Assembly: GCA_050084985.1 (NCBI GenBank)
Contig: JBITNC010000001.1
Location: 100,998,001 to 101,062,000 of the forward strand
Length of the DNA: 64,000 bases
From: Nageia nagi
Taxonomy: Eukaryota; Pinophyta
Direction: 5' to 3'
The notes beneath the pieces are model-generated. The model worked only from the letters and a program-made list of their open reading frames with translations. It was not told the origin of the DNA and did no database searches. The translations under genes were made by a program, and so were the position numbers. This document shows positions 26,161 through 38,649 of this stretch, piece after piece; position 1 is the stretch's first letter; each line of letters opens with the position of its first letter.

Positions 26161-26214
26161 GGTGTTCAAGCTAGAATAATCAACATTCTAGCACTTGAAC
26201 ATTGAATGCCCAAT

Positions 26215-26440
26215 GTTATGGCATCCAAACCCAAAATGCCTAACATTCTAGCATTGCAAGCTTGAACCCTAAACCCAAAATGCTCAACATTCTAGAATCT
26301 ACATTTAGAACACCCAATGTTAAGATAGTCAAACCCAAAATGCCTAACATTTTAGCACCTAAATCCATAATGTCCAAAGTTACGATATTTAAGCTCAAAA
26401 TGCCTAATGTTCTAGGACTACAAATCTACAACATGAAGAC
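26215..26440. repeat. Degenerate tandem repeat, about 45-62 bp units
   Basis: Four to five units contain 'aacccaaaatgcctaacatt', at about 26228, 26273, 26332 and 26394. The small open frame at 26262-26450 arises from this repeat. Confidence 0.65.
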
Positions 26441-27343
26441 TTTGATCTAAAAGCTCGATAGCTCCTATGACTAAACAAAATTATTTTGAAGTATCTACAT
26501 ATCAATTCTAGTATCATTCCAAGAAAAATTATCTTAAATAATCTTCCAAACTATCATCTTATGATTATCTCCAAAAATCTCCTACTTGAATATAACTAAA
26601 ATTCTTCCCTCAAGAAAACAAGTTATCCACTAGCAAACTTTTAACCCCAACCAAATAAATGCACTCTTAATACATTACAAAATCCTAATTACTAAATCTC
26701 TATATTACATTCAAATATTAATTTACTTTCATTTGTAGATGTAATAAATACTATTTTAATACATTATTCCATTGTTAAGATCTCATTGATAGTCTATGGT
26801 CAACTGTAGATCACACTACAAAATAGCATACCTATTGACATGGCAAGCCCTAGGAACAACGAAACCTTTTAACTTACATCAATTAGTTCCAAATTGTAAT
26901 TTTGTAAATTTTGACACTTATGGGAACTATTTAATTTATTCAAATTTATACCTTTGCATGTTTTGAAAAAAAATAGCCCTTTGAAGACATGTGAAATGAT
27001 AAAACTAACATGGAGACCTTTTGTAATAGCCATTATTGCATTCTTGAAATCACAATTCCATTTTTTTATGTCAAGTTTTTGTATCCTACACATTGTTCAT
27101 GCGCATTAAATTTAGTAACTTCACTTTCATAATCTCAATAGATAGTGATTCTGAACAAGAAACAATGAGATCTTTTTTAAGCAGAAGCATTAAGCCTATG
27201 ACCATAAACTAGTTTGTTGTTGTTCATCTTGGTTGATAGTTTAGACTTAAAAAAAATTTCTTTCACAATTTGAGTGCTTTAGATACAAAAGGATGTTAAA
27301 AGTATCTAGTCTTATTTCTATATTGTTTGTAGCTTTAAGGATG
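26441..27343. other. No gene recognised
   Basis: Only short frames are present. A 74-codon minus-strand frame at 26869-27093 has no recognisable product. The sequence may belong to an older LTR element, but no domain could be confirmed. Confidence 0.4.
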
Positions 27344-29580
27344 TGATGTGCCTACACAACTCCCCCCCACCTAAATGTTAGCATTTTTGAGGACCCTCAT
27401 ATAACTAAAAAAGCATGACATGAAAATTTTCAAGTCAAATGCATGAGTGTCAAGCAAGAATGAGGATAAAAGTGGTAAAAATTGCATATTTTGATGAAAA
27501 CAAGTCCAAAACCCATTTTTCACCTTAGGCGCATGGTTTTGAGTGAGTCGTTTTGTACTCACCAAAAATTATGCATCTAGCCTTGTGTTGCATCTACCAT
27601 GGCTAACTCTGGATTTGTGCACTTAAAATCATGCATTTTCATGTCCTATTAACCCCCCATCATTAAAAGCATAACATTTTCCTCATTAGATATCATTTTA
27701 GGAACATTTTGGTCATTTTCAAAAAGTTTTGACATGTATCGACCTTAGGCGCATGGATTTTGTGTAGTGAAAAAGCACCCTCCTAAATTGGTGCACCCAA
27801 GGGATGGAACATTTTTACACTTAGCATTTTTTTCGAAAAAATAGCTTAAGTGCATGGTTTTTGAGAAGTGCTTTTGCACTCACCGAAAATGGTGTGCCTA
27901 CCCTTCATGAGCCTAAAAATTGGTTGTGTCGAAAATCTAGAGCATTCATTGTGGGATAAACAAGTGTTTCACCATGCATTAGGCCTTCATTTACATCAAT
28001 CAACATGTGACACCTATCCATTTGGAGGCACGGGCTATAAAAGGGGGGTCATGTTCATTTTATATGCATTTTGGGTCAAATGTTTCATGTACACCATCTT
28101 TTACATGTTAAGAGAGAAGGCACTACTTGAAATTGGTGGACCTCACTCCATAAGTTATTTTTGAACCATTTTTCCTATAAATTCACTTGATTTTGCACAA
28201 TTTAAGGCACCATAGAAGTTGTGTGCATGTTTCTTAACGGGTGAAAAAGCACCCATCCAAATTGGTGTGCCAACCTCCTGGATGTCCAAATCTAGGACCA
28301 AGGATTTTTTACTAAGTGTGAAATATTATATCTTGAGCCTAGGCACATGTTTTCTAAGGAGTGCAAAAGCACTCATTGAATTTGATGTGCCCAGATCCTG
28401 AGAGTGTGATTCAAGTAATTCTCTAATTGCTCCTAGACCCCAGGCACAAGGATTTGAAGGAGGGCAAAAGCACATGTTAAAAATGGTGCACCCATGATAA
28501 AAGGATCATTTTTATGAAAGTTTGAAATTGGCCAAGTCTTGAAACATAAGAAGCCTAGGCACATGGATCTAGAGGGATGAAAAAGAACTCATCCAAAAGG
28601 AGCAACCCCATTTCTTGCACATGTAGTGGACCCTACTTTTGACCAATCTCAAGATGATACATAGTAGGACCCAAAATCTATAAATACAAGGTCATCCTTT
28701 GCATTTCATTACTCAAAATCATTTTTTCCCAGACTCCCAAGTCGCAACATTTCCACAATGAAAAAGGATTGCCCAATAACGATGCGCCAAGGAGGAATAA
28801 GGATTTTTGGGATCATTTAACATCATTCTAAGCCATTTTTTTCTGGTAAGATGAGGGTAAGCTTGATCTAGTAAGGCATTTTCTAAAAATTACTTCATTT
28901 TTTTTTATACATCCCTACCCAACTTACCTAGCATGATTTCTACATAGTGCAAAAGGACTCATCCTAAATGGTGCACCTAAGCCTAGAGTGAGAAAGTTTG
29001 GTTAAGTATCAAAATTTTAGGTGCATTTCATCCCCCTTTCCTTCATACATTATAATTGATAAAAATTTAGGGTGCAATTTTTTTGTGTAGCGAAAAGGGA
29101 TTTATCCAAAATGTTGCAACCTAGCATGAAGTAATGACCAAACCATTCTAAATGATAAATTTTGTCCAAAGCAAGGATAAAAATTGATTGAAGTAATGTG
29201 TTCCTTTACCAGGTACCCAAGAGCATAATTTTCTGAGTGTGAAAAGGCACCCTCCCAGATTGGTGTATCCCAAGAAAATTGACCTCAAAATTGGCTAAGT
29301 GTTGGATAGTCAAGAGTGAAGATATCAAGTAGACAAGTGGCACCCATGCATTATCCCAAGCATTTACACTCCATGCATCCTCTATAAAGGGGTTTTTCAC
29401 CATTTTATGCATGACATTTCATCCATCCCAACCTGGACATTTGGTCAACTCCCACTACCATAAGGATACATCCAAGATAGTGCACCTAACCTAGTTTGGC
29501 CCTTTTCAACCATTTTTTACTAGAATTTAAACCTGTTTTCACTCATTTGCCACCATTTCAAGAGAATTTTGTTGATTTAA
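27344..29580 (+). repeat. Repeat-rich leader of gag-like element A
   Basis: It starts with a G/TTGTGCC(T/C)ACACAAC word shared with copy B at about 42540, then a C-rich run. From 27520 to 29500 at least 11 units carry 'taggcgcatgg...gtg-AAAA-cac...atggtgcacctag'. Unit spacing is about 100-145 bp or a multiple of it. Each unit has an outer inverted pair (TAGGCGC with a GGTGCACCTA-type partner), and several have a small inner hairpin, for example at 27867-27880, 28239-28254 and 28359-28374. TATA-like words lie at about 28033, 28679 and 29385. No coding frame is convincing. Confidence 0.7.
28678..28691 (+). promoter_or_regulatory. TATA-box-like word in leader A
   Basis: CTATAAATACAAGG lies about 900 bp upstream of the gag-like ORF A start, with no better promoter signal between. 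Copy B has CTATAAACACCCC at 45083, about 760 bp before its ORF. The parallel position supports a promoter role, but this is inference. Confidence 0.35.
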
Positions 29581-32500
29581 GATGAGTTCCAGGGTAAATC
29601 CCACCTCATCCAAGAGCAAAAAACTCTAAAAGTAGTTATTCAAGAAGCATGTGATTGAAGATCAAATGGAAAGGCTTCTAGAGACAACCATATAGAATTT
29701 TAAGAAAGAGAGAAACAAGAGCTCCTTGAAGCCAAATTCAAAGGAAGATTCACCTTTGTAAGTGACACAGATTAGGGTAACATGGATCATGTGCACACCA
29801 TTACGTCCACCTCTGATATCAACAAGGAAGATTTACAAGATGAAATTGTGCACACTTGTGGGTTTTTAATGTTGCCATGATAACATTTGTTGTTTCCTTT
29901 CCTGATGTGTGCTATGAAATGGTCAAGCACTATAAATTAGATAAGAGACGTCTCTTGGATACCAAAGGTAATGTGATCATGGACTTCACTTCAGCAGGGA
30001 TTGAAACTAATTTTGGGTGGAGAAGATACAAATATGAATACATTGAAACCCAATCTATTGAGTATCATGATAGTACAACTGAGCCCAGAGACTACAAAAT
30101 AAATTGGTTTTATGATGATTATCAAGGCATTCAAGGTCAAAAATTCGTTAGTGCTTGCAAGGAGGAATTCATCCCCACGGTGTCTAAGTTGATCACTCTT
30201 CTATCTTGGGTCACTGGATAGAAAAATGATACCAAGTAAAAGGAGTTTATTGGCGTCATAGTCATGATTAGCTCTGGGAGGGCTATAAGATGGAGTAGAG
30301 TAATCAGTGATGCTTTGTGCCACCAATTAGCTTATTTGGGCTCATCCAGAAGATTTTACATGAATTCTTACTTTGGTTTATTTACTGTTACATGGTAAAT
30401 TTAGATCCAAATCACATGCTAATGAAAGGCAATTGAGAAAGCAAGGCATCCCAGTGTGGAATGTCTATCCCAAGTGGTGGTATCACAACAGATTCAAGCA
30501 CTTTTACTTGAGGAATGATAAGAGGGAATGTGCTATATATAAGTTGATCAATGGAGAGTCTATAGTAAAGAGAATTTATGATTTAGTTTTCCAGGCCATT
30601 AGTGGGCATGCATATTTTTACCTACAGTATGTCGAACACACTTATATCAGACTATATGGCTCTAAGGAGTAAACTTTTCTTTTGCCCAAGTATGCTAGTG
30701 ACAGGCTAGTCCTCATGGAATTTTCTAGGCAATTGTTATTTTTGAAGGAAATAAGGTGCACAAAGAAGGATGCAATCATCAACCTATCAATTTCTATCAA
30801 CCTATCAAGCATGAGAAAGGAGCTGCAATAATATATCTTCTATAAGGATATCATTGTCAGATACTATGATCCCAGAGGTGTCATGGCCCATTTTTATAAT
30901 ACTGCTTTCCCAAAACCAATAGCATTCAAACTCTTATCTTTGGTAAATATGGAGAGAGAGGAATTTGAAGGATAAGAAGAAAATTGAGGAAATTTGTGCT
31001 CCTTTGAATAAGAACAAGTCTCTCCTCAAGCCTATGAGTAGAAATGTTGGACTACCTATATCCCAAAGGACCAAAAGTGTTAAGGAGAGACCCAAAGAGG
31101 TTCCACTCAAAATCAAGACATCTCCACCTAGCAACAATATACCAGCTTCATTGGTTAAGTTGTCTCCCTTACCTTCTCTTGGGAAGAGACATGAAACCCT
31201 TGGCCAACATGCTACAATGGGCATCACTAAACACAAGGAAGAGGCTAACATAGTGAAAATAAGTCAAGAGGTGGCTGATCTAAGAGATATTGGCTATATT
31301 AATGTCCCTTTGAGCATGTTAGAGCAAGTTTTTGTGCACCCCAAGGGCATTTGTGCTAATGACTCCCCTATCACAAAGACCAATGATGCTCCATAACAAT
31401 CTTCATACCTTCAAGGACACAAAAAGAAGATTCCCCCACTACAACCAAGTTACAATTCTTTCAATTCCTCCTCTTCTTCCTCAGATGAAGAAGATTTTGA
31501 TGAGTTAGGCTCTCATGATGAAGAGAGCCAAGATGAAGAAGGCCATAATGAGGAATATGGTGATGGAAAGAAGAGCTATGATGATGATGTTGAATCCAAT
31601 CCCTAAGATGATGAGTTTTACCTCTCATAGGAACAAAATGTAGTTGTAGGTGCTTTTGCACTAGATGACATGAAGAATGATACTCTCCCAAATGATGATG
31701 TAATTTTTGATGTAGAAAAGATGGATGAGGATGTCCAAGTCATTGGAGTGAAATATGCTAAAGAGGTGGGCACATCTCGAACTCATCCCACAAATCATAG
31801 GAAGAAATCACCCTCATCGTCGCAAAAGACCTGGTCTAAGAGGACCAACAATGAGATCCCCTCAGCCTCGCAGAAAAGTTCTATCATTAGGAGGAGGTGG
31901 TGGAGATGAAGAAAATGAAGGTGAGACAAAATAAGAAAAGAAGAAAAGGAAGCAAGATGTACACCAAGTAAAAGACGTTATCGTCATCTAGAACACTCCC
32001 ACAAAAGGGTTATTAAAAAGGTAAGAGTAGAATGCTAGTGCCAAGGCTCCCCTCTAATCCATCTACTGAACTACTCGAGCTTGACTTGGATGCCTGCTTA
32101 AGAGCTTTAAGCATGAGTACCGATCATGATGAGGATATAGATCCATATTTGAAGTCTAAGGATGAGAAGAGCTCTTTGATGGTGAGAAAGTATGAAGAGT
32201 GAATACTTATATTTCCACTAATAGGAAAGAGATCCTTGTCATCCATTGCTACTCCAAGGTGAAGCAACCAAGAGGACCCAAAGATTGCTTGATTGAAACT
32301 TTCAATATGCCTACTAAGTTAGGATTATCAACCAGAAAGCATATTGTTTCCCAAAATGCATTTAAAGTGGAGTAAAAAGGCTTTAAAGCCAAACATGAAG
32401 TAAAGAGATTGAAGAAGGAACTCACCGCCAATAAAAAAATGCTTAAGGAGTTTGAGGCTATGAGTATGACTCCTGTGGAACTTAGAAGACAGGCTTCATT

Positions 32501-33266
32501 CAATGTAGATTGGGAGGTAATGAAAGAATCCTTAACGAAGGAGATGATGGAAACCATTCAAAAACTAGCTTCTCAAACATATGGGCTCATCGAGGAAGGA
32601 GCTGAGTTGAGAGAGCTTAAGACACAAATATCCACCCTCCTCGAGAAGCTAGATGCTCATCTCCCTACTATTATCAATCTTCAAAGGATGTTTGTTGATA
32701 AGCCTAAGAAACTAGTCTACTGCCATGAATTTATGTACCAACATGACTAACTAAAGCATGCTTTTGACAAATGTCAAGTGGTGCTTAAAGCCATGGTGCC
32801 CTTGAAGGACATAAAAGAACAAATGACCTAGTATACTAATCAATTGAAGTTTTAAGGGGGAAATGGTGTACGAAAGAAGGAATCAAGCTTGGCCAAGACA
32901 CACAACCTAATCAAGGAGAATCTCAAGGTTGAAAACCTCAATCTTCTGAAGGTGGGGAAGCCTATCTATCATTAGAGATAGATGGTCATTCAAAGATTCC
33001 AAATGTAGGCTACATCTCAACAGATAAAGGGATTCTATAAGGAGAATAGTATCATTGTAAGCATGCTCTCTAGAGGTGTGAGGGAGGTCTTCGATTTCCT
33101 AAAAGAAACTATGGAATCTTACAGACTCACTAACGAGGAGAAAATTCTATGGGCCCCGAATCAAATCAGGCATAGATTTGATTTGCTTGCAGATTTTGTT
33201 TGCAATAGTCTTTTCAATTTGAATGCATATTGTTCATGGTTCTCAGATTTCATTTATTTGGTCTAA
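29581..33266 (+). pseudogene. Unrecognised gag-like gene, copy A (broken)
   Basis: I do not recognise this family. The likely start is ATG 29581 (MSSRVNPTSSK). Landmarks in order are FPDVCYEMVKHY and MDFTSAGIETNFGW (29890-30015), GIPVWNVYPKWW (about 30440), HTYIRLYGS (about 30640), KYASDRLVLMEFSRQL (about 30690), YYDPRGVMAHFYN (about 30860), a serine/acidic linker SSSSSSDEEDFDELG (about 31465), a basic stretch, then a helical tail (MKKELTANKKMLKEFEAM, 32409) with EFMYQHD (about 32730). It ends at the stop after DFIYLV at 33266. Each landmark has a counterpart in the same order in copy B. Stops and frameshifts break it into at least six pieces. There is no protease, RT or integrase. Likely the gag-type protein of a non-autonomous LTR element; a plant gene family captured by one is the alternative. 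Confidence 0.6.
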
Positions 33267-34942
33267 CCAATGCAGGGATGAGTTTTTGCTCCCATTGGCT
33301 CAAATGTCAAACTTTATTCCGTATCTAATTTTATTTTGCATTGGTTAGAGATATATTAAACATTTTGCGGCTATGACATTTATGTTTTGTTAGCTTTTAA
33401 ATGTATCTTGCATAGATAGATGTGATGTGATTTTATTTGCATAGATATATCTATTGTGTGAGCATACCATATTAGATTTTATGCCTTTAGGGCAAAGCTG
33501 CATTTATTGCAGCTACTTTTGTGATCCCATACATATCCCACTTCAATCATTTAGAAGGGGATTTTTACTATTGAAAGAACGGAATGCTCAATTATGTTGT
33601 TGAAAGTATTTTGCAAAGATGATTTCTTTCTATAATAGTGCTTTGAAGAATGATATGAATAGTTCATTTCCTAAGATTATACATGTTATCTTGTAAGATT
33701 TTCTTACCAATTTGAATAATTTTTCTTGCTTAAGTGCATTCTCTTTGAAAACTTTTAGGGGAAGATAGTTGAATATCTTGTGAAGTAGTCTAAATTATTC
33801 ATTGCATAATTTGCACATAAGTATATGTATTATGGGGCAAATGTTTATCTCTATGTCATTCAGTTAGAATATGCATTCACAATGTTGGTCATTTCCCATC
33901 ATCTTCACTTCCATTGAGTAGTCCATCATAGACTGAACAACTTCATGCTCTCGTCTAGTAGCAACTTGAGCTTTGGTATTTGCTGCTAGGCTTGAAAAGT
34001 GAATACAAAATTTCTTAAGGAATTTGGGGGTGAACTATCAAGACACTGCATCATTGGTGAACATTTCATATGCTTATTTCTCATTCCATGCATGTATCCT
34101 CACATTTGTGATCTTTCTTTGTTTTCGTTCACATTTGTGATCTTTACTTGCTTTTAAGCACATTACTCGTGATTTAAGTCAGTCATGGAATCTCAACTAT
34201 ATAAAGGTTGACAGTATGCATCTCTTGCGATTGTGCATGAACCATATTCCATATGAGTGCTTAGGATGTAAAGTCCTTTCAGACAGAAACATGTAACGTT
34301 GTTTCCTCCAAATTGATTGGATGTTTTTGAAGAAAAGAAAAACATACCAACAAGATGTACAGGAGAATGAGTACGGCCTGTAATGTTAAAATCTTCTTTT
34401 TAGACCCTCGGAGAAAAGGTAAAGGACATGTTTGTTTCGACAATAGTACCAATGCTTACATGAAAAACATTTTCCAAAACAATTGGTCTTGGAACAACCA
34501 GGCATAATTTGATACACACTTCAAACATAATTTAAAGTTTAAACCACCTGCTATTGACCGCAAATTTGACCAAATTACAACTACTGTAACATGAGTATTT
34601 ATTAACTATTTTATCTTTAAGAAGGGGACACATAAGCTGAGAATAAATTTAATGAAAGAAATGGATTACTCTAGATTTCTTTCTGTTCAAAAAAGTATTT
34701 CATGATTGTAACAGAAAATGGCCACACCATTTACTTATATTAGTTTACAAGCTCATGACTACAGTACAGAAAGATACAATACAAAAAGGAAAGCCAGAAA
34801 CCCAAGGCCAAGGAAAGGTTAAATTTTCCATTCTCTCTCTCCATTTTTCTTTTTCTTTTTCTTCCCTGTTTAGACAATTTGATTTATATGGCCTCATTTG
34901 TTTCACCATATTCTTGTCTCCAACTAATTCTTCTTTCATTTT
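33267..34942. other. No gene recognised; 3' flank of ORF A and of HCAR
   Basis: A TATA-like 'ctatataaagg' lies at 34197 and could belong to an LTR following ORF A. The segment 33890-33990 has gene-like base composition on the minus strand (an open stretch with TKAQVATRREHEVVQSMMDY) but could not be tied to any family. The stretch just below 34943 would hold the HCAR 3' untranslated region. Confidence 0.4.
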
Positions 34943-36740
34943 CTACTTCTGTTTTGAAGAAAGCAGCTGATCAATTTCTCCCTTCTCATTATACATGTCA
35001 ACAATCTTCTTTGCATAAGAGGGAATATGCTTTTCTGCCCTGCAACCACATAATACACAATTTGTAGAAATATGTTACACTCGAATACACTTTCTTGTAG
35101 TATATATACAAGGATTTACTGTTGAAGGCAAGGTGGAGGAGGTCACCATCAATTTACTACCAAGTTTTTTACAAAGGGGAGTAGCCAAACATGCTTACTA
35201 GACTAGAGGCACATTGACTGCTGTAAATATTAACATAATTGACAAAAATATAGCATCTGGCTGGCCTAACCTTTGTTTTCCCCAATTACGGCATACGTGT
35301 AAGTAATTACGTATAGTGTGATAGTCAAGGGAATAGCGCCCAAACTCCAAACCCTTGGGTCCAATCTGCATTAAACAAGAATAAAATAGATTACATACTT
35401 AACACAGTACTATTTGAAAAGGATTCTTGGCACACAGAGTACTCCATGTCTATTGTTCAGATGTTCTCCATCCTTGCCCAGAGGGTTGCACTATTATAGT
35501 GTTTGGCTGGATTTGCATCGTTTACATGGTGCACTTTGTGAGGTATCTTATTCCATCTAATATAATTGATGTTTTCCATTGCAGAAGACAAAAGTTGCGA
35601 ATGACAGTTAATTATATTCATTCAAAAGAACAAGTAAAATTATCTCGAAAGCACCAAACTAAAGAATACTCACCAAGTTTAGAAGAAAGGCAATGATGTT
35701 TCCAACAAATCTGGGAGCTGGTTGGGAATTTCCTTTACCTGTATAAAGATTAGCATAAGTTTCTAACTGTGCACCATATTAGCGGTTTATCACAGAAGTT
35801 GACATGGACACTAAAAATAAAAATAAAAAATATCAATTAAACAGAACTCATGATAGTCATCATGAATCTAATAACATGCATGATAGCCATTTAGATGCAT
35901 TAGGAATATGCTTGGCATGGAGATGTGGGAATGTGCTACATAATATTTATCTGATACTACGTAGCCAATTGGAAAGCTTCATCTAAAGAACTGGAGACTT
36001 TTTCCAGCACAAGATTCAGAGGTCGTTCTATGTGTACGCTCTCTGGCCATGTTGCCAGTCAATTGAGGACAAAGGGCAAGTTATACCAGTTTTCGCCCTG
36101 TCGTCGGCTTTAACTGTCTCCATAACAAATGAATGCCGCTTTCCCTGTAGAAAGCAAATCTACCGTTGTGAATATATAATCTTTGTATATACATTGAATA
36201 CCTGACTGCCTGAAATTGCATCCCAGACGTGTAGAAAAGGATACTAATGCAAACATTAATTTCATGTTCACAGAGAAACTAACTTCGAGAAATTGCGTGA
36301 CATACAGTGCTGACAGTTGGAGCGATTTCCAAGAGTTCACGCACTAAATTAAACATTTGCCTTCCCCGTTTATTCCTGCCATCAAGAAAAACAACATGAA
36401 GCTCAAATTATCCTCTAAAAGTATTTTATTCATAGGTTTATATCCTCTATACAAATAGTTGAACACAGAATTAGAAGTACAACTTGAACTAAATACTTCA
36501 AACATTTATTTCATATCTTGAACTTTCTTAAGCATCTTTCTCCACTGTTGATTCCTAGCATTGAGATTAGCTCGGCGTGAATATAACGAGTTCATATTCT
36601 ATGGCTACATCAACTTTCTAAAAACGTGGAAAAAAAAATTATAAATAAGCAAATACTTGCCGAATGGTAATGTACTGAGGATGTTGAGTCATGCTTATTC
36701 CTGGGTATTTCGGCACTCCCATGTAACCTACAACCAAATC
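34943..36740 (-). CDS. HCAR: 7-hydroxymethyl chlorophyll a reductase, last six exons
   Basis: HCAR is a chloroplast ferredoxin-dependent Fe-S flavoprotein that reduces 7-hydroxymethyl chlorophyll a to chlorophyll a, the second step of chlorophyll b to a conversion. Minus-strand exons are 36661-36740, 36306-36375, 36087-36144, 35674-35738, 35271-35365 and 34943-35039. Together they make 465 bp, 154 codons plus TAG, with no stop or frameshift and matching phases at every junction. Recognisable pieces are DLVVGYMGVPKYPGISMTQH, SFVMETVKADDRAKTG, PAPRFVGNIIAFLLNL, IGPKGLEFGRYSLDYHTIR and IPSYAKKIVDMYN. Five introns are implied: four are GT-AG and the one after 36661 has a GC donor (gcaagt). The N-terminal two-thirds, with the Fe-S cysteines, is not in the 600 bp upstream. 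It lies beyond a long intron or is lost, so this may be a gene end or a truncated copy. The family assignment rests on my memory of the plant protein. Confidence 0.82.
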
Positions 36741-37384
36741 CTGTAAAATTCGTAAAAATCTAATATCTTGCATAAATATTAGAATAAGTAATGTTTATAC
36801 AATCTCGGTTTCAAATATAAAACAAGCAATAAAGAAGCATATTGCAAGTCTCTTGCATTTTTGAGGAAAGCATTCTGCATGATCCATACTAGCTACGCAA
36901 AAAAGTGTTTTACATGGCTATCACCAAAACATCAACTGTGGAATGGAATGCTTCTGAACTGTTAAATAAAATATTTTTTCTATGGAAAAATCATTTGTGA
37001 ATCATTCAACATATTTGAGCTCAAATTTCTAATTAAGGAATAGTATTAGGATATGATTGACTCAAAGTGGAGCTTTGAAATCAGTGGATCATCCTTCACA
37101 CTTGTTACACTGCAGCCTGTTTGGTGTGGGTTAGTGGCATCCTTGCTAACCTGGTACGCTATTATCATGCTTGCTTCTACGCACTACTCGTTGCAGTGAT
37201 GTCCTCAATCTAATTTCTTTCTTTCAAACTTATCATAAAAAATTTTGCATCTAGGCTTTAGGCAGCAAACCAGTTGCTAAATTATTTTTGTTGTGTTCAA
37301 ACTTCAATAATATTTGGCATTTCATTCGGATCAGAATTGATTTTCTTATGGAAAACAAGGTGCAAAGCTACCTTTGAAGATCAC
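36741..37384. other. No exon recognised upstream of the HCAR exons
   Basis: The minus strand was read for the cysteine-rich segment expected just before DLVVGYMGVPK and none was seen. If the gene is intact, this is the 3' part of a long intron. Confidence 0.5.
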
Positions 37385-38290
37385 GTTACGCAGTTTACGT
37401 TGACAACAAGAAAGGTTTCAAAAAGGATATTACCTACCTGGTCAAATCACATTTTGCTCAGATGCAGAAAGATATTAAGACCCCCCAATTGGTGCCAAAT
37501 ATCAGGTACTTTCTTTCCTTTCATTCAATTCTATAGACTTGTCATGCTAATCATATGTTCAGATTTTGTAATATTCTTGCCAATTTGAAGTAATATAAGA
37601 TGCATTTTTTCAAAAAAGAGAAAAATAAAATTGCCTTGTACTGGTATACAGTTTCTAAAGGTAGAAGGTGAAACTATCAATGTAAAATCGAAAGTATTTT
37701 TTGAGAAGAAAATTGGCATGTAAGATGGTATTCCTCTGTTTTGCTATTATCTTTTTATACATTTGTATTTATTTGTTTGGGCTGTTGATGATGATGTACG
37801 CTTTAGATTTAAATTGCAAAAACTAATATCATGTCAAAACAAGAATGTTTCTCTTCTTTTAGAGCTAAGAAGAAAAATGTAAGTGTGAAACATGTTGCAC
37901 TGACCTTTTCCATGGCCTTACATTTCTTCTGCCCATCTCCCTCCTCATAGATTTTTGCTAATGAATCCTGGAAATATTGGGGTATTTGGCAGGTGAACAC
38001 ACAGAAAAATCAGCAGACTCTTGAAGAATTAACTGTGGAAATAATATTCCAGTTTGCTTGCAAGCTGAATGTCCATCCTGGGGAAGCCTAAATTTTTTGG
38101 ACCCTGCTTAGTCCAGATCTTCTTCTGAAGGTACAGCAGATTGTGTACATGCAAACACAAGTTCACCAATTTGTTTCTGGTTTTTATATTGAATCATCTA
38201 CTGGTACAGCTGATGATGGAATAACTCTGGATAATATTGAAGATGATGGATATTTATATTGCTTCTTCAACTGATAAGAAGCATTCCTTA
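37385..38290 (+). pseudogene. Exon-like fragments of an unidentified plant gene
   Basis: Three plus-strand blocks look like exons. The first (about 37395-37504) contains YVDNKKGFKKDITYLVKSHF and AQMQKDIKTPQLVPN and ends before a gt at 37505. The second (about 37650-37722) follows 'tatacag' and reads FLKVEGETINVKSKVFFEKK. The third (about 37962-38090 and on to about 38250) follows 'cctcatag' and reads IFANESWKYWG, TLEELTVEIIFQFACKLNV, then after a stop DLLLKVQQIVYMQTQVHQFV and SGFYIESSTGTADDG. I cannot name the family. At least one internal stop and a weak first acceptor suggest a pseudogene. It is on the strand opposite to HCAR and is interrupted on the right by a copia LTR at 38368. Confidence 0.45.
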
Positions 38291-38367
38291 ATTGCTTAAA
38301 GTTTTCAAACACTTCTGATATTACTCTGAAAGCCATGAAGCATGACTCCATACGTAAGTAATGCTTG

Positions 38368-38637
38368 CTGTAATAAACTCTTAATATTCTTATGCTGGAA
38401 TTGGAGTCGGGCATTCAACAAGTTGATAGAAGAAGTGGACCATTGCACACAAAGTATGTAGAATTGAATAAACAAGATAAAACCAGATTTATTTGGAGCA
38501 ATAGCACTGCTAAAACCACTTATCAAATACTTTGTATTCTACACAACTTATTCACTTCTATTTTTGTATTTACTTTTTTGTTTTTTTAACTTGAAAAATA
38601 CACAACCAAAATAAAGATAAATCTAGCAATTCCAACA
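38368..38637 (-). repeat. 3' LTR of a minus-strand copia element (copia-2)
   Basis: On the minus strand an AAGGGAGGA polypurine tract (38638-38646) is followed by TGTTGGAATTGC at 38637, a usual copia LTR start. The other end is placed at 38368 where the minus strand reads ...TTACAGCA; this end is approximate. RNase H lies directly upstream on the same strand. Confidence 0.6.
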
Positions 38638-38649
38638 TCCTCCCTTAAT

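Noticed and set aside
26869-27093. 74-codon minus-strand frame, considered as a copia fragment
   Set aside because: No ordered copia motif could be found around it, so it was left unassigned.
33890-33990. Possible minus-strand exon (TKAQVATRREHEVVQSMMDY)
   Set aside because: There is no supporting neighbouring exon and no family likeness. It is too short to call.
34745-35067. Open frames on the plus strand
   Set aside because: They run antisense to the last HCAR exon, whose codons, splice sites and stop are consistent on the minus strand.
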